Assembly: GCA_965226755.1 (NCBI GenBank)
Contig: CBDDDT010000001.1
Span: 248,001-312,000 of the forward strand
DNA: 64,000 bases
DNA from: Bog-113 sp965226755
GTDB taxonomy: Bacteria > Acidobacteriota > Terriglobia > Bryobacterales > Bryobacteraceae
Direction of reading: 5' to 3'
This document shows positions 1 to 8,058 of this stretch, one piece after another (the first letter of the stretch is position 1; each line of letters starts with the position of its first letter). The translations under genes were made by a program, and so were the position numbers. The notes under the pieces were generated by a model, which saw only the letters and a program-made list of their open reading frames with translations, made no database searches and was not told the origin of the DNA.

Positions 1-38
1 GCTATGACGTCGTCTTGAATTACACGGCGGTGAAGTGA
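1..38 (+). CDS. 3' tail of an unidentified gene
   Basis: An open frame enters from the left edge and reads YDVVLNYTAVK before a TGA at 36-38. The stop overlaps the GTG start of the next gene by four bases (GTGA), the usual sign of translational coupling, so this is probably the end of a real upstream gene. Too little is left to name a family. Confidence 0.4.
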   Translation, partial: YDVVLNYTAVK

Positions 39-985
39 GGGCCGTTTTGCCGCGGGCCAAATGTCCGGTGAGTGCGCTGGTGGCGGCGATCGTTTCATTG
101 TGGGTGTTCTGCTTTGTTGCGGCAGGCTTAAGAGCGGAAACCTGCGGACCCATTGAAGCGGACGCTCGGCAGAGATTGGTCTCCTATATCGCTAAGAAGT
201 ACAAATTGCCGCCCCAACTAACCATCCGCCTGGAAGAAAAGGGATTCATCGGGGATTCATGCTATCGTAAAGTTCGATTCTTCTCCGTCGCGAGCGCACA
301 GTTCTTCGATTTAAGCGCCACTCTTGCGCCGGACCAGGTGTTCCTGGTCACCGGCTTGGACGACTCGCGGGCCGACCCGGTTCTTGTCCAGAAGAGGGTG
401 GAAGCCGCTCGTCACGACGACCTGACTCGGGGAGATCCGCCATCGGCGGGCCCGCCGAACGCCCGCGCGGTTGTCGTCGTATTTTCGGATTTTGAGTGCC
501 CGTATTGCAAAGGCGCGGTTCCGGTCCTCAAAGACGCGCTCGATTTAGAAACACACGACGTGCGTGTCGTTTTTCGGAACTATCCCCTCTCTTTTCATCC
601 GTGGGCCCTTCGCGCGGCTCTTTCCGGACGATGTGCCGGTGAGCAGCGCCCGGCCGACTTCTGGAAAATCCACGATTTCTTTTTCGACAAGCAAGGCGAG
701 ATTACAGTGGGGAACGTTGACGACAAGGCCAGGAGTTTTCTTGGCGGGATTCCAGATTTCGATCTGGCTCGATACAATGCCTGCCTTTCGGATGACGGCG
801 CCAGAAGGGCAATTCAGGCGGATATCGACCTGGGTAACGCCAACGGCGTAGTGGGCACGCCGTCCGTTTACGTCAATGGGCGGAAGTTTGCAGGGGAGCT
901 GACCGTGGAGCGGCTGCGCGATTTCATCGCGGGGATACGCCAGGAGGCCACGGGCACATTCAGCCAACACACTGACACCCGCTGA
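35..985 (+). CDS. Secreted DsbA-like thioredoxin-fold oxidoreductase
   Basis: This 316-residue protein has a hydrophobic N-terminal signal segment (about residues 10-34). An N-terminal domain of roughly 100 residues without an obvious name follows, then a DsbA/thioredoxin domain from about residue 145. The redox motif CPYC lies at residues 155-158 after VVVVFSDFE, and a cis-proline loop (VGTPSVYVNG) lies near residue 278, both typical of DsbA_2/DsbG-like proteins. It probably oxidises or isomerises disulfides outside the cytoplasm. The GTG start is chosen because it overlaps the previous stop. A second protein of the same design is encoded at 2343-3278 on the other strand. The fold and motif are seen; the substrate is unknown. 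Confidence 0.85.
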   Translation: MRAVLPRAKCPVSALVAAIVSLWVFCFVAAGLRAETCGPIEADARQRLVSYIAKKYKLPPQLTIRLEEKGFIGDSCYRKVRFFSVASAQFFDLSATLAPDQVFLVTGLDDSRADPVLVQKRVEAARHDDLTRGDPPSAGPPNARAVVVVFSDFECPYCKGAVPVLKDALDLETHDVRVVFRNYPLSFHPWALRAALSGRCAGEQRPADFWKIHDFFFDKQGEITVGNVDDKARSFLGGIPDFDLARYNACLSDDGARRAIQADIDLGNANGVVGTPSVYVNGRKFAGELTVERLRDFIAGIRQEATGTFSQHTDTR

Positions 986-1038
986 AGCATCCACAAAGTG
1001 GGGCAGGTAGAGCCGAAGATGGGCGCGGGCACTGAGAC

Positions 1039-1494
1039 GTGATCGCCGCCCCGTTTCCCATCCCCGCTCATGGCGCCACGGCGGGATACGGCCCGAACTC
1101 GGCAGGAGTGCTATATAAGCTGTCCGCGCGCGGCGTTTATAAAGTTCTCTATGCGTTCGTCGGAGGCGAGGAAGGCGGCGGCCCTTTGACGGGAGTCGCC
1201 CTCGACGCGAAGGGCGACCTGTATGGCACCACTCCGTATGGCGGCGACCTGAGCTGTTCGCCCTTAATCGGCGGCCCTGCGGTCGGCTGCGGGGTGGTTT
1301 TTGAGTTTTCGGCTGCCGGATCGTACTCGGTCCTCCACGCATTCACGGGAGGCGCTGAGGACGGAGCCTACCCATCCTGCACGCCTGTTGTGGATGATGA
1401 GGGGAATGTCTATGGTGCTACGTCAGATGGCGGTCCGACGAACTATGGCGTGATCTACAAGGTCGCTCTAGGGCAGGCCGGCAGCCTGCCGTAG
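1039..1494 (+). CDS. GloVer-type tandem-repeat protein, probably a fragment
   Basis: The 151 residues contain at least three repeats of the form GVLYKLSARG..LYAFVGG / GVVFEFSAAG..LHAFTGG..DGAYP / LYGTT..GG. These match the choice-of-anchor tandem repeat GloVer family (TIGR03803-type), predicted extracellular beta-propeller-like proteins common in Acidobacteria and Verrucomicrobia. Full-length relatives are usually several hundred residues with a signal peptide. This one has neither, and an in-frame stop lies just upstream of the GTG start, so it is probably a decayed remnant or a short paralogue. Confidence 0.55.
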   Translation: MIAAPFPIPAHGATAGYGPNSAGVLYKLSARGVYKVLYAFVGGEEGGGPLTGVALDAKGDLYGTTPYGGDLSCSPLIGGPAVGCGVVFEFSAAGSYSVLHAFTGGAEDGAYPSCTPVVDDEGNVYGATSDGGPTNYGVIYKVALGQAGSLP

Positions 1495-1656
1495 AAGCGA
1501 ATATTCAGTTCAGTTGGCCAAAGTTGGAAGCTGCGTCAGATCGAGTGTCGTAGAGCCGTTGTTGAGCTCGCCTCTATCGACCGGTGAAAGCAAGCGGATC
1601 TGGCCGGTTGAATGTCCGGAGAAGAGTGGTGAGCGATCAAACGAGACTAGCGGGGA

Positions 1657-2292
1657 TCAGAGTTCTTTCGCCCATTGTTCCGAGAGCATTTGCGAATATT
1701 CCGCACTTGCGTAAATATCGACGACGAAGTTGTCCGTGAAGACTTCGGTGAAGGGCTCCAGGTTTTGGTAGCAGACATACATATAGTCGACGAAGCGGTG
1801 ATAGTGGCTAAGGAAGAGCGGGGAAAGGGTGTCCGAGGAAGGCGGCGTGTTCAGGGAGCAGGTGACGCCCAAGGCGCGCGAAAAGACGGAGCGTTGATCG
1901 GTCACTCCCCAGACTTCCAGCTTGCGCGCAATCGATGGGGGCGTGCGCTCGACCAGGAAGGCCGCGAAACTCTGGGCGCGAATGCCTCGATCTTTCAATT
2001 CGGGATCGCGATTGACGAAGTCGACGCACTGCTCAATCCAGCGGAGAAGGTCTTTGCCGACGAAGTACAGCATCCGCAGTTCCTGCACGCGCGCGCGCAG
2101 CACTGTTTCATTCAACAGTTCCGGATCATTCCCCTGGATGGGGATGAGGCCGTGCAGCATCAGGGATGCTTTGGAACCTTCCAGCAGTTTCTCCGCGGTG
2201 TCGTCGCCGGAGAAGGGATGCAGAATCAGCGGGGGGAGCGTCCACTGCCCTTGGATGTTTGAAACCGAAGCTTGCAACGCCAACGCTCGCAT
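1657..2292 (-). CDS. Conserved-looking hypothetical protein
   Basis: The 211 residues are mostly helical in character, with well-spread charged residues and codon usage like the neighbours, which supports a real gene. It has an ATG start, no signal peptide and no membrane segment. It is the last gene of a minus-strand run behind the DsbA-like gene, 50 bases downstream of that stop. I do not recognise the family. Conserved-looking stretches are HPFSGDDTAEKLLEGSKASL near the N-terminus and RFVDYMYVCYQNLEPFTEVF near the C-terminus. Confidence 0.6.
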   Translation of the reverse strand: MRALALQASVSNIQGQWTLPPLILHPFSGDDTAEKLLEGSKASLMLHGLIPIQGNDPELLNETVLRARVQELRMLYFVGKDLLRWIEQCVDFVNRDPELKDRGIRAQSFAAFLVERTPPSIARKLEVWGVTDQRSVFSRALGVTCSLNTPPSSDTLSPLFLSHYHRFVDYMYVCYQNLEPFTEVFTDNFVVDIYASAEYSQMLSEQWAKEL

Positions 2293-2342
2293 TCTTTACA
2301 ACACTTCCATCGGAAGAATGGCCGAAAAACTTCAGGGTACAG

Positions 2343-3278
2343 TTATTTTACGCCGGGTTTGGGCAAGGTCAGGTCGCAGCCGCAGTTTTCACCGGCATTC
2401 CGTACTGTTTGCTGGTACCCGATCTCGAAATCGATCACGCTTTTCAAATCCGGCCACGGCGTCGCTCCTGCCTTGGGACGGCCGTTTATGAAAGCGGTGG
2501 GGGTGGAGTTGACGTCCAGCGCATGTCCCATGGCGATGCTCGCGTTCACTTCGGGCTCGGTGGCGCGGGTGTCCATGCAGGTTCCGATGCGCCCGGTGTC
2601 GAGGCTCTTCCCCTTGGCCCAATCCAGGATCTGAGTTTTGAGATTCTCGGGCGTCATTTGCTCCTGATGCTCGAAGATCCAATCGTGAAAATCCCAGAAG
2701 GCGAGTTCGCCTTCGCGCAGCACGCAGCGGCCGGCGATGGCGGCGGCGCGCGCCCAGGGATGAATCCCTTCGAGCGGAAAATCCATGAAATAGAAGTGGA
2801 CCTGCGACGGATATTCCTTGAGCAGGTTCTCGCGGAATATCTTGGCTTCCTCCTTGCAGTAGTGGCACTGAAAGTCGCTGAATTCGGCGATGACGACCGG
2901 GGCGCCCGGCGTTCCGAACGAGGGATGACCCTTGGTTTTCAGTTTAGAAAGCTGTTCCTGAAAGGGATTGCGGGAGATCTCGGAAACCGATCCGCGAATG
3001 ATCTGGCGGCCGTCCTTGGAGATGAAGAATCTCTCCTCATCGCTGGCGGCGCCCTGCACGGCGCGGACGTCGACCTGGAAGAAGCCGGGGATGGGCGAAG
3101 GCTTGGGATCGGCGATGTGGATTTCAATCGGCGGCGGCCAGACAAAGTAATGCCGCAGATAGAATTCAAACTGCTTCTTATCGAGGGCGGACGGCCTGGA
3201 CGAAGCTGCTTTTTGCGGGGTCTGAGCGGCCAGCAGGACGGCGCAGAGGAGGAAGAGACCAGCGCGAAGTTTCGCCAT
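2343..3278 (-). CDS. Secreted DsbA-like thioredoxin-fold protein
   Basis: The protein has 311 residues with a signal peptide (MAKLRAGLFLLCAVLLAAQ), an unnamed N-terminal domain of about 100 residues, and a DsbA/thioredoxin domain from about residue 122. The redox motif CHYC is at 138-141 and a cis-proline loop (STPTAFINGR) lies near the C-terminus. The start is placed at the ATG in TAATG, which overlaps the stop of the upstream dehydratase gene by one base; a longer upstream extension in the same frame is only the shadow of that gene. The layout matches the protein at 35-985, so the two look like paralogues. The likely role is extracytoplasmic thiol-disulfide exchange. Why it is coupled to a sugar-acid dehydratase is not clear. 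Confidence 0.85.
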   Translation of the reverse strand: MAKLRAGLFLLCAVLLAAQTPQKAASSRPSALDKKQFEFYLRHYFVWPPPIEIHIADPKPSPIPGFFQVDVRAVQGAASDEERFFISKDGRQIIRGSVSEISRNPFQEQLSKLKTKGHPSFGTPGAPVVIAEFSDFQCHYCKEEAKIFRENLLKEYPSQVHFYFMDFPLEGIHPWARAAAIAGRCVLREGELAFWDFHDWIFEHQEQMTPENLKTQILDWAKGKSLDTGRIGTCMDTRATEPEVNASIAMGHALDVNSTPTAFINGRPKAGATPWPDLKSVIDFEIGYQQTVRNAGENCGCDLTLPKPGVK

Positions 3279-4816
3279 TACATGACGGGACCGATGCGCC
3301 ACGGAACAAACTCCTGGTGGCCCAGCAGTTCGCTGCGGGTCCGCTCGCCGGAGGCGACGCGCAGCACCAGATCGAAGATGTCCTGCCCGACCTGGCGGAC
3401 CGTGCGGTCGCCGTCGGAAATGGCGCCCGCATTGACGTCCATGTTGTCGCGCATGCGGTTGTAAGTGACGGAGTTGCTGGCGATCTTGATCACGGGAATG
3501 GATGGGAAACCGATGGCGCTTCCGCGGCCTGTGGTGAAGGCGATGAGATTGCACCCGCCGGCGGCGAGGCCGGTCAAGGAAACGGGATCGTAGCCCGGCG
3601 TATTCATGAAGACGAAGCCCGGGGTGTGGATGCGCTCGGCGTAATCGACCGCGGCGGTGAGCGGCGACGTGCCGGCCTTGGCCACGGCGCCCAGGGATTT
3701 CTCCAGGATGTTGGTCAAGCCGCCCTCCTTGTTTCCGGGCGACGGATTGTCGTTGAAACTGCCCCCGAACTGCCGCAGATAGCGCTTGTACTGATCGACA
3801 AAACCGAGCAACTGCTCGCCGACGGCGCGATTTCGGGCGCGCCGCACTAAGAGGTGCTCGGCGCCGAAGATTTCGGTCGTCTCGGCGAGAACCGAGGTCG
3901 CGCCGAGCGCCGCGAGCATGTCCGAGCAGACGCCGAGCGCGGGATTCGCGGTGATTCCCGAGAACGAATCCGAACCCCCGCAGTTGAGCCCGAGCATGAT
4001 CTTGGACGCGGGCATCTCGACGCGCTTTTCCGCGCCGGCCTGTTCGATCTGCTGGCGAATTTCGCGGCGGGCATGCTCGACCGTGCCCCGCGTTCCTCCG
4101 CTGCCTTGCACGGTCATTCCGACCAGCCGGTTGGACTTGGGCGCGTCCGGGCCCAGGTAATGATCGATCTGGTTCACTTCGCAGCCGAGGCCCAGGATCA
4201 AGGCGGCCGATACGTTGGGGTGATCGAGTACGCCCGCGAGGGTGCGCTGCAACTGCGCGGAATCGGGGCCGATCGACATGCCGCAGCCCTCTCCGTGGGG
4301 GAACGCGACCACGCCATCGACATTGGGCGGAAGCTTTTCGCCGGCGAAGGACGCCGCGATGAGTTCGGAGGTGTGCGCCGCGCAATTGCTGGCGGCCACG
4401 ATCGCGATGTAGTTGCGCGTGCCGACGCGCCCATCCTCTCGCTGGTATCCCAGGAACATGGGCATGTTCGCGGGCGGGGCAGGGAAGGGCGTGTCGCCCG
4501 CCGGAAATTCATAGGCGAAGGCCAGCTCTTCAAAAGACAAGTTCTGCGTGTGGACGTGCCGGCCTGGTTCGATGGCGATGCGCGCGCGGCCGATGTTCTG
4601 GCCGTAGCGGGAAACCACGGCGCCGGCGGCGATCGGCGCGATCGAGATTTTGTGGCCGGCGGGAACGTTCTCCTTGGCGGTGACGGAGCGGCCGTCGATA
4701 CGGAGCTGCGCGCCGGCGGAGATGGGGACGCGCGCGATCGCCACATTGTCGGAGGGATGGAGATGAATCGCGGAGTTTTCCGCGGTCGGCAAGGGCGCGA
4801 TCTCGAGCAGTTCCAT
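3278..4816 (-). CDS. Altronate/galactarate dehydratase family protein (UxaA/GarD)
   Basis: The length of 512 residues is usual for the family. It has an N-terminal SAF-type domain (about residues 10-90) followed by the UxaA/GarD catalytic region, with FLGYQREDGRVGTRNYIAI, GEGCGM, LGLGCEVN and LNCGGSDSFSGITANPALG. These enzymes are metal-dependent dehydratases that convert altronate or galactarate to 2-keto-3-deoxy sugar acids in hexuronate or galactarate breakdown. Which substrate applies cannot be read from the sequence. It lies 15 bases behind the Cdh/HIT-like gene and overlaps the DsbA-like gene, so all are likely co-transcribed. Confidence 0.85.
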   Translation of the reverse strand: MELLEIAPLPTAENSAIHLHPSDNVAIARVPISAGAQLRIDGRSVTAKENVPAGHKISIAPIAAGAVVSRYGQNIGRARIAIEPGRHVHTQNLSFEELAFAYEFPAGDTPFPAPPANMPMFLGYQREDGRVGTRNYIAIVAASNCAAHTSELIAASFAGEKLPPNVDGVVAFPHGEGCGMSIGPDSAQLQRTLAGVLDHPNVSAALILGLGCEVNQIDHYLGPDAPKSNRLVGMTVQGSGGTRGTVEHARREIRQQIEQAGAEKRVEMPASKIMLGLNCGGSDSFSGITANPALGVCSDMLAALGATSVLAETTEIFGAEHLLVRRARNRAVGEQLLGFVDQYKRYLRQFGGSFNDNPSPGNKEGGLTNILEKSLGAVAKAGTSPLTAAVDYAERIHTPGFVFMNTPGYDPVSLTGLAAGGCNLIAFTTGRGSAIGFPSIPVIKIASNSVTYNRMRDNMDVNAGAISDGDRTVRQVGQDIFDLVLRVASGERTRSELLGHQEFVPWRIGPVM

Positions 4817-4831
4817 ATTTACCTCACCAAC

Positions 4832-5350
4832 TTAGCGCATCAGATTTGTTTCGCCCGCCATGACGCCAGGGTGCACTCTCAGTTTATTCCCCTCGGGTTG
4901 AATCCAGATGCCCGAGCCCGCGGGGGGCGTGGGAATCTCCTCGACGCGATCCACCAACACGCCTCCGGAGCGGTCCGCTTCGGGAAGAAGCTTGCCGATG
5001 TGCGCGTGGAGCTGGCACTGGGAGCGCCGCTCGTCTCCATTGATCGCGATAGCCCAATTGTCCGGCCACAGGTCGCGCGCTTTGGCGATGGCCGCGGCCC
5101 AATAGACGTTGCGTTCGGCGGGCGTCATCTCATTCAGCGACTGATGCAGGGTGCGGGGGATGGCGAGCCAGCGGTTGGGCTTGGCGGGATTTGCGTCGCG
5201 CACGAAAAATACGGGCGCGGCGCCGGTTTGTTCGATGGCGACGCGGGTGAGGCTGCACGCGCGATCCTGCAGGGTGCCGGGTTGCGCGGGATCGCAAACG
5301 CAACCGCGAATATCGGCTGCGATCGCCAGCAGAATCAGCGGTAGAAGCAC
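4832..5350 (-). CDS. Secreted HIT-superfamily protein, CDP-diacylglycerol pyrophosphatase-like
   Basis: Starting from the GTG at 5350, the 172-residue protein opens with a short signal segment (VLLPLILLAIAADIRG) and carries a HIT-type motif, RSQCQLHAHIGKLLP. The order (paired Cys, then N-x-x-RSQ-QLHxHI) resembles Cdh, the CDP-diacylglycerol pyrophosphatase branch of the HIT fold. The open frame continues upstream into the divergent glycosyltransferase gene, but that part is out of character, so the GTG after ACGGA is preferred. It heads a minus-strand run with the UxaA-type gene. The family assignment is by motif only. Confidence 0.6.
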   Translation of the reverse strand: MLLPLILLAIAADIRGCVCDPAQPGTLQDRACSLTRVAIEQTGAAPVFFVRDANPAKPNRWLAIPRTLHQSLNEMTPAERNVYWAAAIAKARDLWPDNWAIAINGDERRSQCQLHAHIGKLLPEADRSGGVLVDRVEEIPTPPAGSGIWIQPEGNKLRVHPGVMAGETNLMR

Positions 5351-5371
5351 TCCGTCATTATAATGGCCTGA

Positions 5372-6823
5372 GTGTCGCGCCTCCTCGGAATCGCCGCCGT
5401 GCTGGCGCTGGTGTTCATTTCTTTTGCGGGCGTGAGCGGCTTCGGATTGCAGGGTCCGGACGAGCCGCGATACGCGTCGATCGGCAGGGAGATGGCGCGG
5501 TCGGGCGATTGGGTGACGCCGCGGCTCTGGGGCCACGCGTGGTTTGAAAAACCGGCGCTCCTCTATTGGATGATCGGGGGCGCGTTCAAGGCCGGCCTGG
5601 GCGAGGACACGGCGCCGCGGGTTCCGGTGGCGGTCGTTTCCATCGCGTTCGTCCTGTTTTATTTTCTGTGGTTGCGCCGCGAGTTCAATCTGTTCGTGGG
5701 CGCCGTGGCGGCGGCTGTGCTGGCGACGTCGGCCATGTGGCTGGGGTTCAGCCATGCGGCGGTGACGGATATTCCACTCACGGCGGCTTTCGCGGCGGCG
5801 GTTCTGTTGCTGCTGCCGGCGGTGGAAGGGCGTTCGGTCAGCGGAATTTGGGCGGGCGCGTTGCTAGGGTTGAGCGTTCTGGCCAAAGGCCTGGTGCCTT
5901 TAGTGCTCGTGCTGCCGGTTTTGTGGTTCGCGCGGCGGCATTGGCGGCTTTGGCTGCGGCCGTGGAACGTCGCGGCGTTCGCGGCGGTCGCGCTGCCCTG
6001 GTATGTGGCCTGCGCGTGGCGCAACGGCCCGGAGTTTCTGCGCGTGTTCTTCTGGGAACACCAATTTGGGCGATTCACGTCACCCGCGCTGCAGCATGTG
6101 CAACCTTTCTGGTTTTACCTGCCCTGGCTGCTGGCGGCGTTGTTTCCTTCCGTTTTGCTGGCCGGATTCGGGTGCGTCCGCTTCCTGTATCATGACCGGC
6201 GCAGGCAATGCCTGCTCGCCACGGCTATTTGGGGCGTTGTTTTCTTCTCGGTTTCGAAGAACAAGCTGCCCGGATATTTGCTGCCGATGCTTCCGCTGGT
6301 TTGTATTTTGATCGCGGCGGGATTGGATGCCGCCCGCCGCTTCTGGCCGAAACCGCTGGCCATGACCACGGCGGGCTCGATGCTGCTGCTGCCGTTTTTC
6401 ATGGTGATCGGGGGGCTGCTGCCGAAAGCGCTGGGGGGCGATATGCGCAATGCCTTCCCGCTGGATCTGATCACGATCAGCCGCGTGGCCGACGTGATGC
6501 CGATCGCGATCACGGCCGCGCTGGGGAGCTTTTTTCTCGGCAGGGAGCGAGCGCTGGCGCTTTGGTTCGGGCTGGTCTGCTGCGGATGGGTTTACGTCGA
6601 ATACGCCGCGCTCCCGTGGGTGGATCAAACCGCGTCGGCACGGAGCGTCTGGCGGGCGCTGCCGGAGCCGAAGCGCCAGTTCTGCGCGGGACCTATCAGC
6701 CGGTCGTGGCGCTACGGGCTGAATTACTATGCGGTGATTCCGTTGCCGGAGTGCGCCGCAGGTGAGTTTGGGCATGCGATTCTGCCGGGCGTGAACGCGG
6801 CTTCGCGGCCGATTGTTCGTTAG
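5372..6823 (+). CDS. GT39/ArnT-like membrane glycosyltransferase
   Basis: The 483-residue protein is mostly hydrophobic with many predicted membrane helices. It carries the N-terminal loop motif GPDEPRYASIGREM and FEKPALLYW, hallmarks of the PMT/ArnT (GT39/GT83) superfamily. Such enzymes move sugars from polyprenyl-phosphate donors onto lipids or proteins on the outer side of the membrane; the acidic pair in DEPRYA is the catalytic/metal region. The GTG start is only 21 bases from the divergent HIT-like gene and lacks a clear Shine-Dalgarno. The acceptor is unknown. Confidence 0.85.
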   Translation: MSRLLGIAAVLALVFISFAGVSGFGLQGPDEPRYASIGREMARSGDWVTPRLWGHAWFEKPALLYWMIGGAFKAGLGEDTAPRVPVAVVSIAFVLFYFLWLRREFNLFVGAVAAAVLATSAMWLGFSHAAVTDIPLTAAFAAAVLLLLPAVEGRSVSGIWAGALLGLSVLAKGLVPLVLVLPVLWFARRHWRLWLRPWNVAAFAAVALPWYVACAWRNGPEFLRVFFWEHQFGRFTSPALQHVQPFWFYLPWLLAALFPSVLLAGFGCVRFLYHDRRRQCLLATAIWGVVFFSVSKNKLPGYLLPMLPLVCILIAAGLDAARRFWPKPLAMTTAGSMLLLPFFMVIGGLLPKALGGDMRNAFPLDLITISRVADVMPIAITAALGSFFLGRERALALWFGLVCCGWVYVEYAALPWVDQTASARSVWRALPEPKRQFCAGPISRSWRYGLNYYAVIPLPECAAGEFGHAILPGVNAASRPIVR

Positions 6824-6832
6824 CCCGGCAAG

Positions 6833-8038
6833 TCAATCGACAACAGCGGAAGCGGCCATGGTCATGAACGCGTCGCGCATGGGGTCGTGGCCGCCGTTGG
6901 AGCGCTGAATCAGCATGATGCGGATGAGGTCGTGCTTGGGGTCGATCCAGCCCTGGGTGCCGAACGCGCCGCCGTGTCCGTAGGTGCCGATCCAATGGCC
7001 AGCGGCTTCGCCCAGCGGATCTTTCACGACTTCCCAGGCCAGACCGTAGCCCGAGCCGCCTAACCAGCCGGACGGATTAAGCGCGCCGGTTTGCACCTGG
7101 GGCATCAATTCCACCGAGAAGCGGGAAAGGAACTGGCGGCCGTTGTAAGTCCCGCCGTTCAGCATCATCTGGTAGAAGTGGGAAAGATCTTCGGCGGTGG
7201 AATAGAGTCCCCAACCCGGCGCCGCATAGACGGAACCGCGACGATACTTAGCCGGATCGCCCGCGAGAATCGTGCCCGGCGAACGCGTCAGTTTGCCGTC
7301 GTGACCCTCGTAAACCATGGCGATGCGCGGGATGCGTTCGGGAGTCGGGAAGTAGAAGCTGTCCTTCATTCCCAGGGGACCGAGGATGCGCTGCGCGATG
7401 AAGTCCTCGTACTTCTGGCCGGAGCAGACCTCGATGATGCGGCCAAGGATGTCGATTCCGGGACTCGAGTAGCTCCAGCGGGTTCCGGGCTGGAAGAGCA
7501 GCGGCTGGCGCGCATATACCTTGACCAGATCGGCCAGCGGGATATTCATCTGCTGGTTGTAGTCTTTGATCTCCGCCGGCGCCGCATCGAACATGCCGGA
7601 GGTGTGGGTCATCAAGTCGCGTATGGTGATGGGCCGCGCGGCTTTGTCGCCGGTGACCACGTTCTGGCTGTGAAACTCGGGAAGGTGCAGTTCCACGGGG
7701 TCGCGCAAGGCGAGTTTGCCTTCTTCGGCCAGCATCATGATGCCGACGGCGGTGACGGGCTTGGTCATCGACATGATTTGGAAGATGGTGTCTTTGCGCA
7801 TGGGGCGGTGCGATTCGATATCGGCCATGCCCTCGGCGTCGAATTCCGCGATCCGGCCGTGCCGCGAAACCAGGGTGACCACGCCCGCCGCCGCGCCCTG
7901 GTCCACGAAGTGTTTCATGCGGACGGGAATCTGATCGAGAAGAGCCGGATTGAGTCCGGCGGCCGGGTTGGAGTCGTGGATGGCCCCGCCGAAAGCGGCC
8001 GCAAGACCCAGGCAAACGAACAACAACAAGGGTTTCAT
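6833..8038 (-). CDS. Secreted class C beta-lactamase-like serine hydrolase
   Basis: The protein has 401 residues and a signal peptide (MKPLLLFVCLGLAAAFG). It carries the beta-lactamase/transpeptidase-like motifs: SMTK with the nucleophile at S90 and K93, Y190-S-S (the usual YxN position), and GHGGAFG near the C-terminus as the third box. This family includes esterases, D-aminopeptidases and penicillin-binding-like hydrolases, and most environmental members are not resistance enzymes. It stands alone, convergent with the GT39 gene 9 bases away and 20 bases behind the TolC gene on the same strand. Its substrate cannot be inferred. Confidence 0.85.
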   Translation of the reverse strand: MKPLLLFVCLGLAAAFGGAIHDSNPAAGLNPALLDQIPVRMKHFVDQGAAAGVVTLVSRHGRIAEFDAEGMADIESHRPMRKDTIFQIMSMTKPVTAVGIMMLAEEGKLALRDPVELHLPEFHSQNVVTGDKAARPITIRDLMTHTSGMFDAAPAEIKDYNQQMNIPLADLVKVYARQPLLFQPGTRWSYSSPGIDILGRIIEVCSGQKYEDFIAQRILGPLGMKDSFYFPTPERIPRIAMVYEGHDGKLTRSPGTILAGDPAKYRRGSVYAAPGWGLYSTAEDLSHFYQMMLNGGTYNGRQFLSRFSVELMPQVQTGALNPSGWLGGSGYGLAWEVVKDPLGEAAGHWIGTYGHGGAFGTQGWIDPKHDLIRIMLIQRSNGGHDPMRDAFMTMAASAVVD

Positions 8039-8058
8039 CGGGCCGATTATAACGGTGT

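Noticed and set aside
2343..4385. A 680-codon minus-strand open frame covering the dehydratase and the DsbA-like gene
   Set aside because: Only its last 311 codons are the real DsbA-like protein; the rest is an Arg-rich shadow of the UxaA/GarD gene in another frame.
5359..5364. TATAAT close to the GT39 start as a promoter for a leaderless transcript
   Set aside because: There is no -35 element at a suitable distance, and the sequence is equally explained by chance in a 21-base divergent gap.
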